From: Areca catechu
Taxonomy: Eukaryota > Streptophyta > Magnoliopsida > Arecales > Arecaceae
Direction: 5' to 3'
Length of the DNA stretch: 64,000 bases
NCBI GenBank assembly: GCA_021397845.1
Contig: CM038044.1
Coordinates: 83,089,942 to 83,153,941, forward strand
Shown here: piece after piece, positions 32,567 to 44,707 of the stretch
How the letters are laid out: every line of letters begins with the position of its first letter
Numbering within the stretch: the stretch's first letter is position 1
Notes under the pieces: generated by a model
Database searches by the model: none
What the model saw: only the letters and a program-made list of their open reading frames with translations
Told to the model about the DNA's origin: nothing
Made by a program: the position numbers and the translations under genes

Positions 32567-34253
32567 TGATGCGGGACTATTTATCCATGCCAATTATTTT
32601 TTTGTTATTAGGCATTAAGTTTGGAGTTTGTATCCCGAATTTTAAGCCAAGATATTAAGTAGAGAATTCTATAGAAAAGCTGAAGCACAGGCATGCAGAA
32701 ATAAATCCTAAAAGTGAAGAAACATGACCGCCAAGGCTAAGAAGCCCTGGTTAGGACTTGCTCTTCTACAATACCACTACCAGAGGAGTCTATGGGGTGT
32801 TCCTGGTAGAGAATTGAAGTTCGATCCATGAAGAGTTCGCTCTATGCTCTTGGATGCAGCTTGAAAAATAAATCTATCGACCTTGTGGATTCGCGACTTT
32901 CAATCCAGTGACCTGAAAGCTGGTCAGATGGAATCCTTGGATTCATGAACTCTGAGGGACCTGCAAATCACCTAACAAGGGTTAGAAAAACAAGAAAAAG
33001 TAGGCTAGATGGCTGAAGGAAGAAGAAGGGGAAGAAGTTTGAGGATGGCAGCCAAGGGATGAAGAAGGCAGTGGCTTGGAGGTAGGGCACAGGGATCACC
33101 CAGATACCTAGAAGGATCACAAAGATACCCTTAATCACACAGAAATTCACTCTGGATTTTGAAGAAAACTCAAGAGAAATTCATTCATAACAATTCATAA
33201 TAATTAATCATTAGTTACAAGAGGGTGGAGGGGTGGGTTATTTATAGATGTTCGCATGCCCTCTCCTAGTTAGGATAGGAATACAAAATTTTATAAGGAG
33301 AAGGATTACAAAGTTGCTTAGAACTAGGAGTACAAAATTTGAGTAGAAATAAAACTTAATCTCCTAGTTAGAAGTGGACTCTTCTCCTTCTTTGACTTGG
33401 TCAAGGGCTCCTTGTAGGCTTGGGCTGGGATGAAATTTTCTTGGGCTACTTTGACTTTTCCACTCCATGCTGGGCTTGGACTTGGACACCAACCTTGTTG
33501 GACTGGGCTTGGAGGGGCGCCAAAGGTAAGAATAGGTCGGAGGGCTTCATGGCCTGATGGAATGAGGATGCCTGGGACTTGGACTTGGGCCTGGGGTGCC
33601 ACTTCATGAATTCTTGTGGGCTGGTATGCTGGGGCACTTCTCCTGGAGGACTTGGGCAGCATGAAGGAAGTCCAGATGCTGGGCTAGTGACTTGAGTGTG
33701 GTCCAATGGTCCTTCTCTTGAATATGACTTGAATGAAAGTAATTATAGGACTCAAAGGGGACTAATCGATAAGACTCAAAGTAGGCCGAATAATACAAAT
33801 GGACTCAATTGAACTCAGGACTCAAAGGACTTAGTGAATCTAATCGACTCACATTATTACAGGACTCAAATTGACACAAAACCTCAAAATGACAAACACT
33901 CATAATGAACTGACTCAACCAACTTAGTTCAACTGAGCCGAACATAACCAAAAACTTGACTCATAAACTCTAATAGTGTGAGTCGACTCTAAATACAGGA
34001 CTCAAGTGTAACGAGGTTTGAAAAACTAAACTCAAGGCCCAAATATAGGACTCAATGGGCACAATCAGGCTTAACTAATCAAAACCCTAATTATAGGACT
34101 TCAAGTGACTCAACTAACTTAAGCCCTACTTACAAGATTCAAAGGACTAACAGGACTTGATTATTGGACTCAAAGATCAAATTGGAATCATGGTTAAGGG
34201 ACTCAAAACTCAAGGACCCATAGTGAACTAGGGTTGACCTGATGTTCCCATCA
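32567..34253 (-). mobile_element. S1: probable solo LTR of a Gypsy element
   Basis: A 1687-bp insert with TG/CA ends. It starts TGATGCGGGAC, like the TGATGCAGAAC end of the G1 and G4 LTRs, and has a comparable layout: an ACAAGAGGG stretch followed by a TATA box on the minus strand (33239-33246). No PBS, PPT or coding domain is present. A Gypsy solo LTR, minus orientation, from a family related to G1 is most likely. The part at 33720-34220 is rich in GGACTCAAA-like words. Confidence 0.75.
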
Positions 34254-34258
34254 TACGG
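34254..34258. repeat. TSD of S1, right copy (TACGG)
   Basis: Ancestral form of the duplicated target, as judged from the other C1 LTR. Confidence 0.75.
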
Positions 34259-35282
34259 GGTCACATACCATGGGGTTTCTTCTTGATTTGTTGGCTTGAA
34301 AACGATTGAGAATCATTCCGGACTTGTTTGAAAAGGAGTTATCAAACTACCAATCGAGTCAACCCAAGGCGAGTCAACTCAACTGACAGAATGTGAAATG
34401 TGAACATTAATAACTGTAACTATTATGGGACTTAATGGTGGGCATTTCAGGGTTTTAATGGCTACTGTTGCTGAATTCCAAGGGGCTTGTAACTCTTTGA
34501 ATCCCAAGGGTCTCAAGTCTCTATTTAATCTCTCTAAATCTGAATGTGAAATGTGAACATTTGGTTCATGTTTAGTTATCTAGTTTCTTCTTTTGCTTAC
34601 TGAAGAATAGAGAGAAAGATCAAGAAACTCTACCCATTTTCCTTATGGTTAGAGCTTTTCCTTGATCCCTCAGAGAGATTCTCAGAGTGAGGATTGAGTT
34701 TTGGGAGGGATTCTTGAGTGCATACCTTTTGTTGATGGTTTGGGACAGAGAGTTGGGAAGGGTTCTTAAGAGTCTCGTTCCATCTCTGCTTCACCATCAA
34801 TTCTTCAAAGAGTTGAAGAAATAGTCCATGATTCTTCAAAGAGTTGAAGAAGCAGTCCCTGCTACCGACATTATTTCCAGAGAGGCTAGCACCTCAATGA
34901 AAGGAGGAGGAATCCTGTACCCTGATATGAATAACCTGTAGTGGTAGTATGCGTGTGTTGCTCGTAGAGCTAGTATTCTTCTTGCAGATTAGAGCAGTCC
35001 CTGGTGATTGTCACTGAGGTATGCTTTTAGATTATATGTCTGACATATTATTATTTGCTGCATCATTGTGTGAATCTAGAATAGTTCTGAATTTCATATA
35101 ATGCATGCTTGATTTCATACTTGCATTTCTCTAGATGCGTCAAGATCCTTGTTAGGGCCTTTATTAATTTGATTAACATATTGATAAAATAGTTTAATCA
35201 TCTTCCACTGTGCCAAGCTTTTTAGAAAAGTTTCAAATTGCATGCATCGGGCCCACCACCCGGGATCCACATATACCAACAG

Positions 35283-35295
35283 TGGTATCAGAGCC
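35283..35295 (+). other. C1 primer-binding site (tRNA-iMet type)
   Basis: TGGTATCAGAGCC two bases after the LTR. Confidence 0.92.
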
Positions 35296-36233
35296 ACAAG
35301 TTGTGATGCATGTCTAGTTTAATGCTTTTGTATGAAATCCATCTGGTCTCCTCCACCAAGTACTTGGATTAAGGTGGATTCCCTATGGCCGTCTGGTCAT
35401 AGGAGAGAAGTATGGTTTAAAGGCCATCTTTTCCCATTCACTTGGGTTCTCTTATGGCATGTAGGGGTGCCGCTGCATCACGACCTTATGACGAAAAAGT
35501 GAGGGATTTGATAGGTTAAAATGGTTTTAATCTACGATTGATAGATCATAACTCTACTTAGATGAGATCTAAAGGATGTATGATCTAAAAGTTTGAAAAG
35601 TTCAAATGAAAAAGAATGAAATTTGAAGTTACTATTTTCTAACCTGATGAAACGAGCCAACTCGACCCCTGCTCAAGTCGACTCGATTTTATAGATAACA
35701 TAATCTATCTGTGTTTTGTGTTCTGGATGAGCTGACTCAACCTAATAAGCCAACTTGACCAGAAAACCCTGAAATAGTAAATTTAAACTTCAGGTTTTTA
35801 TGAAATTGTTTCACTTGATTTTGAAATAGTTTCAAAATATGATTTAATTGAAAATGTTTCAACTGATATATTACACTTAATTGAGAATTAAGTTGTAATT
35901 CTTGAAACCCTTTAAGATTTAGGATATGATTCTAATCTTAAGTCATGATCGATAAACCTTGTGTTGATTGGGTTAGCTAGAATTGGGTCCTTAAAAATGG
36001 TTAGATCTAGGTTTAGATGAATGGATAAATAGAGAAAAGACTGATAAAAAGTTGAATTAGGTCTCTCCTCTATAGATCTCTCTAATAGTTAGATCAGTCC
36101 ATATATCTAAATGGACCTGATTGATGGCTTCGTGGTGAGCCCGGGTCTTTAGACTAGTCTGATAAAGTCTGGTAAACTACTTCGTGTCTAAGGTAAGTTT
36201 GACATTGGTGATCAAGGTTCTTTGGGGCTAACT

Positions 36234-36265
36234 CTTACCTGGCCAACTCAAGGTTTGTGTCTAAG
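36234..36265 (+). promoter_or_regulatory. Leader stem-loop module in C1
   Basis: CTTACCTGG, stem CCAAC, loop TCAAG, stem GTTTG (one mismatch; E0 has GTTGG), then TGTCTAAG. A partial second CTTACCTGG lies at 36274-36282. Confidence 0.6.
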
Positions 36266-36841
36266 TTAAGAGGCTTACCTGGCATAATCCACCCCTTAAT
36301 CTTACTTACTTGGCTATTGTGGAGAATCAGATCAGATTATACTATCTATTGATTCGAGTTGACCCATGTTAACTAAGGTTAATCAGTTTGACTGATTTAA
36401 GGTCCCCATGGACCAATTTGATCTTGAAACCCTCCAAGAGCTTGGTGGGAGTCTTCTCGATCAAGGTCCCTGTCCTCTTTTCAAATGTCACAAAAATTTA
36501 AATCCTTTAAATTATTAGGTCCATAAAAAGATTAAGTTATGTGATAACCTAAGTCTTAGCCTCCCATTAAGTTGGATTGGTAATGAGTCCATGAGTTAGG
36601 TGATCATCGGCAGTTCCAAAGAATGGGTGGTCATCAGGCAAGTGGAATTGCCATTCAGCATATTATGGCTCAGGTTAACTATCTTAACACATGGTGAGGT
36701 GGGCTGACCAAAGTCGAGCTTGATCATGGGTTAGTTAGAAGCATTGAATTTGATCATGTTAATGGTTGGACCTAACTAGGACCTTCAATAGGAGGCCCAA
36801 AGGCTGATTGTGAGGATCCCTGGGGAAAAATGAATACTTGG

Positions 36842-36861
36842 AATTGCTTGAAGAAGCAATT
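36842..36861 (+). promoter_or_regulatory. Perfect hairpin in the C1 leader
   Basis: Stem AATTGCTT, loop GAAG, stem AAGCAATT. C4 keeps the stem exactly (60588-60607) with a different loop, AGGA. Confidence 0.65.
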
Positions 36862-37092
36862 GGTATCGTACCTACCTTTAGATGCATATGGGTTGGCTGG
36901 CCAAAGTCGGGCTCATATGTAGTCTATTAGATCCTTGTACTCGCTAAACGATAAATGTTATTCTTCATATTGGAGTGTAGAGGCTACCAGTCTGAATAAA
37001 ATGGTGGGACAAACCTTTAGACTAAAATCCATGTCTTTAGGTTTTTTGAAATAATTCATATACTAATATGTCTTGTTCTCCTTTTTCAGATA

Positions 37093-38057
37093 ATGTCGAC
37101 CACTTTGTTGCTTCGATCATTATTGGATAATGACAAACTCTCTAGACCTAACTTTGATAGCTGGTATCAAAAACTCAGGATAGTCATGGAGCACGAGTGG
37201 ATCCTTTATATGATAACGGATCTGGCACTTGAGATCCCAGCCCCCAATGCTCAAGGGACAGTCAAAGACACTTACCAGAAGTGGATCTCCGACCACACCA
37301 TGCTGCACTGTATTATGTTGGCTATGATGAACGACGAGTTCAGTCATTAATTTATGGAGGCCCAGCCAGAAGAAATGCTTTAAAGGTTGAAGGAGTCTTT
37401 TGGCACTCTAGATGACATGGAGAGATATAAGATCTCTTTTGCCATCTATAACACGTGTATGCATGATGGAGCTTTGGTAACCGATCATGTAATGAACAAG
37501 ATCGAGTTATTTAAGCATTTGGGCAAACTTGGATGTCCTTTGCACAAGCAGCTCGGTAAGGATTCAATACTGAATTCTCTGCCCCCTTCCTACCAGGTCC
37601 TTGGTAATTTTGGAATGAATAGGCTTGCTGTAAACTATCATGAGATTTTAGGGTTGCTGCAGACATATGAGAGAGACCACAACCTCAACAAGGGGTTGGT
37701 GAATCTAGTGGGAGATTCTGGAGCAGGGCGTCATCCTTTTGGGAAAGGGAGAAAGAAGAAAAAGAATAAGAAAATAAGGTGTAAAGTGCTGGACATAGTT
37801 AGACTAGGAGGGTGAAGGATGACAAGAGTCAGGCAGAGTGCTTCTTTTGCAAGAAGCCGGGTCACTGGAAGCGAAACTGTTCTGCTTACCTTGCTACCCT
37901 AGACCCGAACAGGCAAAGGAAGGGAAAGCAGCAAGCTGTTACTGGTCAAGGTATTTATATGATAAATCCTTGTAGTTTTTCTATTTGTGATACTACTAGC
38001 TGGGTATTAGATACTGGAAGTCCTTACCACATTTGCAATTCTTTGCAGGAACTTTAA
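37093..38057 (+). pseudogene. gag: C1 gag and start of protease
   Basis: Copia gag starting at ATG 37093 (MSTTLLLRSLLDNDK), with NFDSWYQKLRIVMEHEW and GKLGCPLHKQLGKD. A CCHC knuckle (CFFCKKPGHWKRNC) leads into the protease motif WVLDTGSPYHICNSLQEL. Stops at about 37348 and 37381 and a frameshift near 37813 break it into three frames. The gag resembles C2 and C4. Confidence 0.88.
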
Positions 38058-41033
38058 GTTAGTAGGAGATTCGAAAGTGGTGAAAGGTTTCTGAATGTTG
38101 GGAATGGAAGTCAAGCCCCAGTTCTAGCATTGGGAACTATTTCTTTGTATTTTGAGTCTTGTACTGTCATTCTTAATGATTGTCATTTTGTCCTTCCTTT
38201 TTAGTGAATATCATTTCTGTAGGCCTGTTGGCCAAAGATAGTTATGAATTATCTATAAAGAATGATATTTGCAAGATCACATTGAATGGTTCTAATGTGA
38301 TGATTGGACAAGTGAAGAATGGCGTATATGTACTATCATAGCCTGTTAGTGTATTGTACACTGCTAATAAATGCCCTAGGTTAGATAAAGTCAGTGATAC
38401 TTATCTCTGGCACTGTAGGCTAGGTCATATAAACAAGAACAAGATGAATAAGTTGGTAGGAGAAGGTCTCCTAGATATCACTGAGAGTGAATCTTTGCTA
38501 ACTTATGAATCTTGTCTGCTTGGAAAATTGACCAAGTCACCTTTTACTGGAAAAGGTAAAAGAGCCAATGATATTCTAAGTCTAGTACATATTGATGTAT
38601 GTGGACCAATGAATATCAGTGCAAGGGGCGGGTATAATTATTTCATTACGTTCATAGATGACATATCAAGGTACGGTTATGTTTACGTGATGAGACATAA
38701 ATCTAACTCATTTAAAATGTTCAAACATTATTGTAATGAAGTTGAAAAATAAACTGCGAATTTTATTAAAACCCTTCGATTAAATCGAGGTGGTGAGTAT
38801 CTTTCTAGTGAGTTTCTGACTTATCTTGAGAAGAATTAGATTTTCTCTCAATGGACTCCTTCGGGGATACCTTAGTTAAATGGTGTGTCTTAAAGGAGGA
38901 ATCGAACTCTGTTGGACAAGATTTGATCCATGATGGGCTTAACAAGTCTGCCTGAATCCTTTTGGGGATATGCTCTTGAGTCAGCATGTTACCTTCTGAA
39001 TAGAGTTCCAAGTAAGTCTATTGATAAGACACCATATGATATATAGACTGGATGTAAGCCAACTCTCTCTCACCTTTGGGTTTGGGGGTGTCCAGTTTAT
39101 GTCAAGCATTTGGAGACAGATAAGCTAGGACCTAAGTCTGATAGGTGTCTCTTTGTTGGGTATCCCAAAGAATCCAAAGGGTATTATTTCTATCTTCTTG
39201 AGGAACTAAAGTTGTTCATCAGTCTTAGGGCAACCTTTTTAGAAAGGGAGTACCTTGGTGAGGCACTCAAGCCACTGAGATTGAACTTAGGAAAGTTAAA
39301 CAGATAGAAGAACCTTCTCACTCTAAGGCCAGTGTAGAACTGGATTTGATTAGATCAGGTCCAAAGCCCATCCTGCAACCATTAAGGAGATCTGGTAGAG
39401 TACCACATCAACCGGATAATACTATGGTTTCTTGGTCCGGGACGGTGATCCTGTTGAGCTCGATGAGAACAACGAGGATCTGATCACCCATATGGATGCC
39501 ATGTAAAGGTCTGATTCTAAGTCATGGCTGGGAGCCATGAAATCCAAAAAATCAATAATGTATGGACATTGGTTGGTCCACCTGAAGGGATAAAATCCAT
39601 TGGGTGTAAGTTGATCTTCAAGAAGAAGTGGGGCACAGATGGGTAGGTGGAGACCTATAAAGCCCGTCTGGTTGCTAAATGGTATCGTCTGCATTATGGT
39701 ATTGACTATGATGAGACATTTTCTCCTGTGACAATGCTCAAGTTCATTCGGATCATACTTGCTATAGCAGCACATTTAGACTATGAAATCTAGCAAATGG
39801 ATGTCCGAACAGCTTTCCTAAATGGTGAGTTGGAAGAGGAGGTATATGATGCAACCTGAAGGGTTCACATCCATAGATGAGTCTAAAGTATGTAAGCTTC
39901 AGAGGTCCATTTATGGACTGAAGCAAGCTTCTTGAAGTTGGAATATGCGCTTTGATAAGTGTATCAAGATGTATGGCTTCGTTAAGAATGAAGAGGAACC
40001 TTGTGTATATAAATGGGAAAATAGTTCTGTAGTTGTATTTTTTGTTTTGTATGTGGATGACATTCTCCTAATCAGGAATGACATTCTAGCATTATAGAAA
40101 ATAAAGGTCTGGCTTTCATTTCAATTCTCTATGAAAGACTTGGGTGAAGCCTCAAACATATTGGGTATGAAGATCTATAGAGATAGATCTAAGAGGCTTC
40201 TAGGACTGTCCCAATCTATGTACATAGACACTGTGCTGAAGCGGTTCAGCATGGAGAATTTCAAAGGGGCTATCTTCTAATAGGTCATGGAATTACTCTT
40301 TCTAAGAAGAATTGTGTGATAACTCCTGAGGAAAGAGAGCATATGAGTAGGATTCCATATGCTTCGATAGTGTATTCTATTATGTACGCTATGTTGTGTA
40401 CTGGACCAGACATGGCATACTCACTAGGGGTAGTGAGCAGATACCAGTCTGACCCAGGTGAAGCTCATTGGAAAATTGTTAAGAACATCCTTAAGTTTTT
40501 GAGAAATACTAAGGGCCAAGCTTTTTTATGAAGATTCTGACTTAAAACTTGTGGGATATACTGACTCCAGTTTTCAGTCGGATAATGATGATAGTAAGAG
40601 TATATTTGGTTTTTTATTTATCCTTAATGGTGGAGCAGTCTGCTGGAAAAGCTCCAAGCAGCATATAGTGGTCGATTCTATTTACAAGGCAGAGTATATT
40701 GCTGCATCGGATGCAGCAAAGGAGGCTGGGTGGTTATTGAAGTTCTTAGGCGAGCTAGGAGTAGCACCTTCCTTGGATGGTCCTATTCTGGTGTATTATG
40801 ATAGCACTAAAGCCATAGCTCAAGCCAAAGAGCCAAAATCATATCAGCGGACCAAGCACATTTTGCATCGTTATCACCTTGTCCGGGAGATTATTGAACT
40901 AGGTGACATCAAGCTTCTGAAGATCGATAGAAAGGAGAACTTGGCTGACCCCTTCACTAAAACCATTGGAATGCAAGAGTTCAATGACTGTAAATGGAAG
41001 ATGGGAATCAAATTTTATTCTAATTGGCTTTAG
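38058..41033 (+). pseudogene. pol: C1 pol: protease end, integrase, RT, RNase H
   Basis: Copia order. Integrase fragments begin with LWHCRLGHINKNKMNKL and carry the core DVCGPMNISARGGYNYFITF (38354-38752). TPY-like and CLFVGYPKESKGYYFYL parts follow near 39010-39210. RT has QMDVRTAFLNGELEEEVY (about 39797-39845) and a VDDILLIRND motif (about 40052-40082). RNase H (40551-41033) holds YTDSSFQSDNDD and the terminal HILHRYHLVREII and KENLADPFTK motifs. Many stops and frameshifts; only the RNase H frame is long and clean. Confidence 0.88.
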
Positions 41034-41046
41034 TCCAGGTGGGAGT
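41034..41046 (+). other. C1 polypurine tract
   Basis: CAGGTGGGAGTTA directly before the 3' LTR and just after the pol stop, the usual Copia position. Confidence 0.75.
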
Positions 41047-42998
41047 TATTGGAAATCGTGTGTCCCAAAGCTAATCATCTAGGTTGTAGACGGTTGTGCA
41101 ACTCATGTATATGTATATGAATTATTGAATTGAATAAAAAGTTTATTCTGATTATTCATCACATGATATCTTCCAAATTAAACTCTTGTATGATGATGTC
41201 CTTTGAGCTACTTTGTATGTGATGTAGAGAGGATGCGTCGTGTAGTTCATAAACTCGTTTACGACCAAAGGATACATTGTTTCAGGATGATAGTGTATCG
41301 AGAGTCGGTCGTTGATGTCATGTCTGTTGGTTGTCCTCTTAACCAAGTAGCATGGAGATGCTGGCATGACATCAGGTATTGTGTTTGACACTTCACTGAG
41401 CATGACCCTCATGCGAGATTCTCTTTCTGCCAAAGAAAAGTTTTGCATTAGGATGTGGACATGAATTATTCCTCTGACTTGAGATCACTATATCAGCTTG
41501 CAAGCAACTAACTATGCTTAGGTACCAGATTTCCCGGACTTCTAATCTGGTGATGGAAGGTTGCGGGGTATAGTCAAGTACTTGTGTAGTGGTAGTAGGA
41601 TCAAGATAGGATTGATCTCTCCAAATGGTTTGGATTGAATGCTTAATTGCCTTAATAGAGAAAGACCTTGGCCAGGGCATTCCTTGTAAGGAGTTACAGG
41701 GATTCTTTGTTTGAGATATATTGAGATGCACTGATTAGGGTTGGGCAGTTTAACCTTAAGCCATCCGGAGCATTAGGAGATCAAAGGAATAAGTTCAGTG
41801 GTATTCCATGTTTGACAAGTTCTTGTTGCTCTGCAACCTTCAACCTATTCGGATGTCGGGTGTTATTGCTAGATGGTGACTTTGGCTGGTACTGGAAATG
41901 TTCCTGTGCTACCGATTTAGTGTTTGAACCTACGGGGTCACACACCATAGGATTTCTTCTTGATTTGTTGGCTTGAGAATGATTGGGAATCATTCCAGAC
42001 ATGTTTGATAAGGAGTTGTCAAACTGCCAATCGAGTCAACCCAAGGTGAGTCAACTCAAGGTGAATCGATTCGAGGAGAGTCGACGTGACTGACAGACTT
42101 TGCTCAAAACCAAAACTACTTCATTAATGTTTGCAACTATTGTGGGACTTAATGGTGGGCGTTTTAGGATTTTAGTGGCTGCTGTTGCTGAATTCCAAGG
42201 GGCTTGTAAGTCCCTTTAATTCCATGGGTCTCAAGTCTCCATTTAATCTCTCTAGATCTGAATGTGAAATGTGAACATTTGGTTCATGTTTAGTTATTTG
42301 GTTTCTTCTTTTGCTTGCTGAAGAATAGAGAGGAAGATCAAGAAACTCTACCCATTTCCCTTTTGGTTAGGGCTTTTCCTTGATCCCTCAGGGAGATTCT
42401 CAGAGTGGGGATTGAGTTTTAGGAGGGATTCTTGAGTGCATACCTTCTGTTGAAGGTTCGGGACAAAGAGTTGGGAAGGGTTTTCAAGAGTCTCATTCCA
42501 TCTCTACTTCACCAACAGTTCTTCAAAGAGTTGAAGAAATAGTCTGTGATTCTTCAAGGAGTTGATGAAGCAATCCCTGCTGTTGACATTGTTTCCGGAG
42601 AGGCTAGTACCTCAAAGGAAGGAGGAGGAATACCGTACCCTGGTGTGAACAACCTATAAAGGCAGTATGCGTGTCTGCTTGTAGAGCCGGTGTTCTTCCT
42701 GCAGATTGGAGTAGTCCCTGGTGATTGTCACTGAGGTACGTTTTTAGATTATATGTTTGACATATTATTATCTACTGCATCATTGTGTGAATCTAGAATA
42801 GTTCTGAATTTCATATAATGCATGCTTGATTTCATACTTGCATTTCTCTAGACGCATCAAGATCCTTGTTATGGCCTTTGTTAATTTGATTAACATATTG
42901 ATAAAATAGTTTTATTATCTTCAGCTGTGCCATGCTTTTTAGAAAAGTTTCAAATTGCATGCATCGGGCCCACCACTAGGGATCCACTTATACCAACA
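41047..42998 (+). repeat. C1 3' LTR
   Basis: TATTGGAAATCGTG to ATACCAACA. The expected TG start has become TA. It shows the empty S1 site (TACGG near 41930). Confidence 0.92.
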
Positions 42999-43003
42999 AT
43001 CCT
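42999..43003. repeat. TSD of C1, right copy (ATCCT)
   Basis: Exact repeat of 31676-31680. Confidence 0.9.
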
Positions 43004-43401
43004 AATGCAAACTACTCTTTGACAGAAAGAGTGTTCTACAGATGGGTCACTTCCAGTGAAGTGTCATACACAATACTTGCATGCCATGCCATTGTCTCCA
43101 CACTCGGTTATAAGGATAACCAACAACTACAACATACAACGACCTGTACTTCACACACTATCATCTTGTAATAATGTTTCATTTGGTCATGAACCAATTT
43201 TAGAACTAGATGATATATCCTCTCTATATCATATCAAAGTAATCCTAAGGATTTCATCACACAAGAGTTCATTATAGAAAGATGTAAAATTTGATGAACA
43301 ACCAGAATAAACATTTTATTCAATATAATTCATATACAATTATAACAATAGTTCAACCATCTACAAGCTAGATGATTGGCTTTGGGATACATTTTCTAAC
43401 A
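43004..43401 (-). repeat. E0 5' LTR, part 2 (outer end)
   Basis: Ends in TTCTAACA at 43401. Its complement starts TGTTAGAAAATGTATCCC and GCCAATCATCTAG, like the C1 LTR start, which fixes the E0 boundary. Any E0 TSD would be TCGGG (43402-43406); the partner is outside the window. Confidence 0.82.
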
Positions 43402-43850
43402 TCGGGACCTAACCTGGGTATCTGACTACTCATCCAAGGTACATTAGACAACCTTATCCAAGACTTTGAAACATAGGAGACTTATTGCTTAACCGGGGCT
43501 TACGGGTATTGAGTCCCAACCTAGGCATCTAATTACTTTGCTAGGATGCTTGGGACAACCTGGCCCAAGACTTTGAAACCTAGAAGCCATATTACTTAGC
43601 CAGGGCTTATGAGTATCGAGACCCAACATGGATGTCTAATTTCTTAGCCAGGATGCTTGGGATAACCACTCCAAGACTTTGGAAGTAAGGGTTTTGAAAC
43701 CCCACCTAGGGTAATGTTGCCGAGGGCTTTTATGAATAAGGGTATTGAAACCCTATCTGGGATAGCCTTGGCTAAGACTTTTATGAATAAGGGATATCAA
43801 AACCCCACCTGGGATAGCCTCACCCAGGACTTTGAGATACAACTCCAGCT
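43402..43850. repeat. Degenerate tandem repeat array
   Basis: Three diverged units of about 107 bases built around CCCAACCTGGGTATCT, GCCAGGATGCTTGGGA-AACC and CCAAGACTTTGAAACC. Three shorter units of about 52 bases follow (GAAACCCCACCTGGGATAGCCTT type with ACTTTTATGAATAAGGG). I do not recognise the family. It is the first DNA outside E0 and may be the flank into which E0 inserted. Confidence 0.7.
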
Positions 43851-44345
43851 TCCACTATACATTCTCTCTGGAGACAAAAATGGAGATTTCCATTGTTGAA
43901 GAAATTAAGTATAGCAGCTAGGGGTGCAACTCATTGATAGTATAGTTGGAGGTTGTAAGAGTTAAGTACGGGCAATAGATTTACCATGCAGCTACTTCAG
44001 TCAGTAGCTACCTGGTCGGACCAATTTGGTGATGTGATAGGTGATGTGAACTTTAATTTAACTGCAAGTTCACGGTGTGCAGAGTAGCACGTCCAGCGAG
44101 TATGGGTTGATCCTATAAGGAATTTGTGTTTGAACTATATTCAAACCCTTGCTTAAGCGAGCTTCAAAAAAGATAAGCAAAAACTAATCAAATTGATGAA
44201 ATAACTAATTTAAAAGTCAAGTGCTTTTGAATCCACTAGACCAATGACTTATAAACCTTTATAATGATCTCTCTTATAACATCTTTCCAACTTCTTCCTT
44301 TGTATTAACCAAGTATGGGTTATGAAAAGATTTTAACTCAAATAT
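43851..44345. other. Unassigned DNA between E0 and C2
   Basis: No coding domain or clear repeat. It contains AACTGCAAGTTCACGGTGTG and a GGGTTGATCCTATAAGG stretch, which remind me of repeat-associated sequence, but I cannot name the family. Confidence 0.4.
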
Positions 44346-44707
44346 TGTTGGGAATTATGTCCCAAAGCCAATCGCCTAGGTTGTAGGCAGTTGTGCTTAG
44401 TATTGTTAGAAGTATATGAATTAATAAAACTTTATTTTGGTAGCTCATCGCATTTTACATTTCCCTGTAATGAACTCTGTTTATGTGATGAGTCCTTAGG
44501 ACTGCACTGACTTCGATATAGAGAGGATATATTGAGTGGTCCTTTAAAAAGGTTCACAACTAAAGGATACATTGTACAGGATGACAATGTATCAAGTGTA
44601 GTTTGTTGTGGTTCACATCATTTGGTTGTCCTCTTGATCAAAGGAGTGTGGTGACACTGATGTGATATGTAAGTGGGATGCGTGACATCTCATTGAAGGT
44701 GACTCCA
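44346..44707 (+). repeat. C2 5' LTR, part 1
   Basis: TGTTGGGAATTATGTCCC onwards, matching the C4 LTR from 56831. It ends at the G4 target CTCCA (44703-44707). Confidence 0.9.
44703..44707. repeat. TSD of G4, left copy (CTCCA)
   Basis: The right copy at 50659-50663 is CACCA, one mismatch. The intact C4 LTR reads CTCCA at this site, so the left copy is ancestral. Confidence 0.8.

Larger units (their letters stand above)
31681..35281 (+). repeat. C1 5' LTR (with S1 inside)
   Basis: TGTTGAGAATTGTGTCCC to ATACCAACA. After removing S1 and one TSD copy it is about 1.91 kb, close to the 1.95-kb 3' LTR. Confidence 0.92.
35296..37092 (+). promoter_or_regulatory. C1 leader
   Basis: About 1.8 kb of non-coding leader between PBS and gag. 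It contains the CTTACCTGG stem-loop (36234-36265), a perfect AATTGCTT hairpin (36842-36861) and two GGCT-CCAAAGTC-GAGCT type stem-loops (about 36697-36730 and 36888-36925). The same order is found in C4. Confidence 0.7.
31681..42998 (+). mobile_element. C1: decayed Ty1/Copia element
   Basis: A plus-strand element with LTRs at 31681-35281 (carrying S1) and 41047-42998, an exact ATCCT TSD, an iMet-type PBS, a long structured leader, broken gag and pol in Copia order (integrase before RT) and a GGTGGGAG-type PPT. It lies in the LTR of the related element E0 but in opposite orientation. Confidence 0.94.

Noticed and set aside
35283..35295. tRNA gene at the sites matching initiator tRNA
   Set aside because: Only the 13 bases complementary to the tRNA 3' end are present, directly after an LTR: a primer-binding site.
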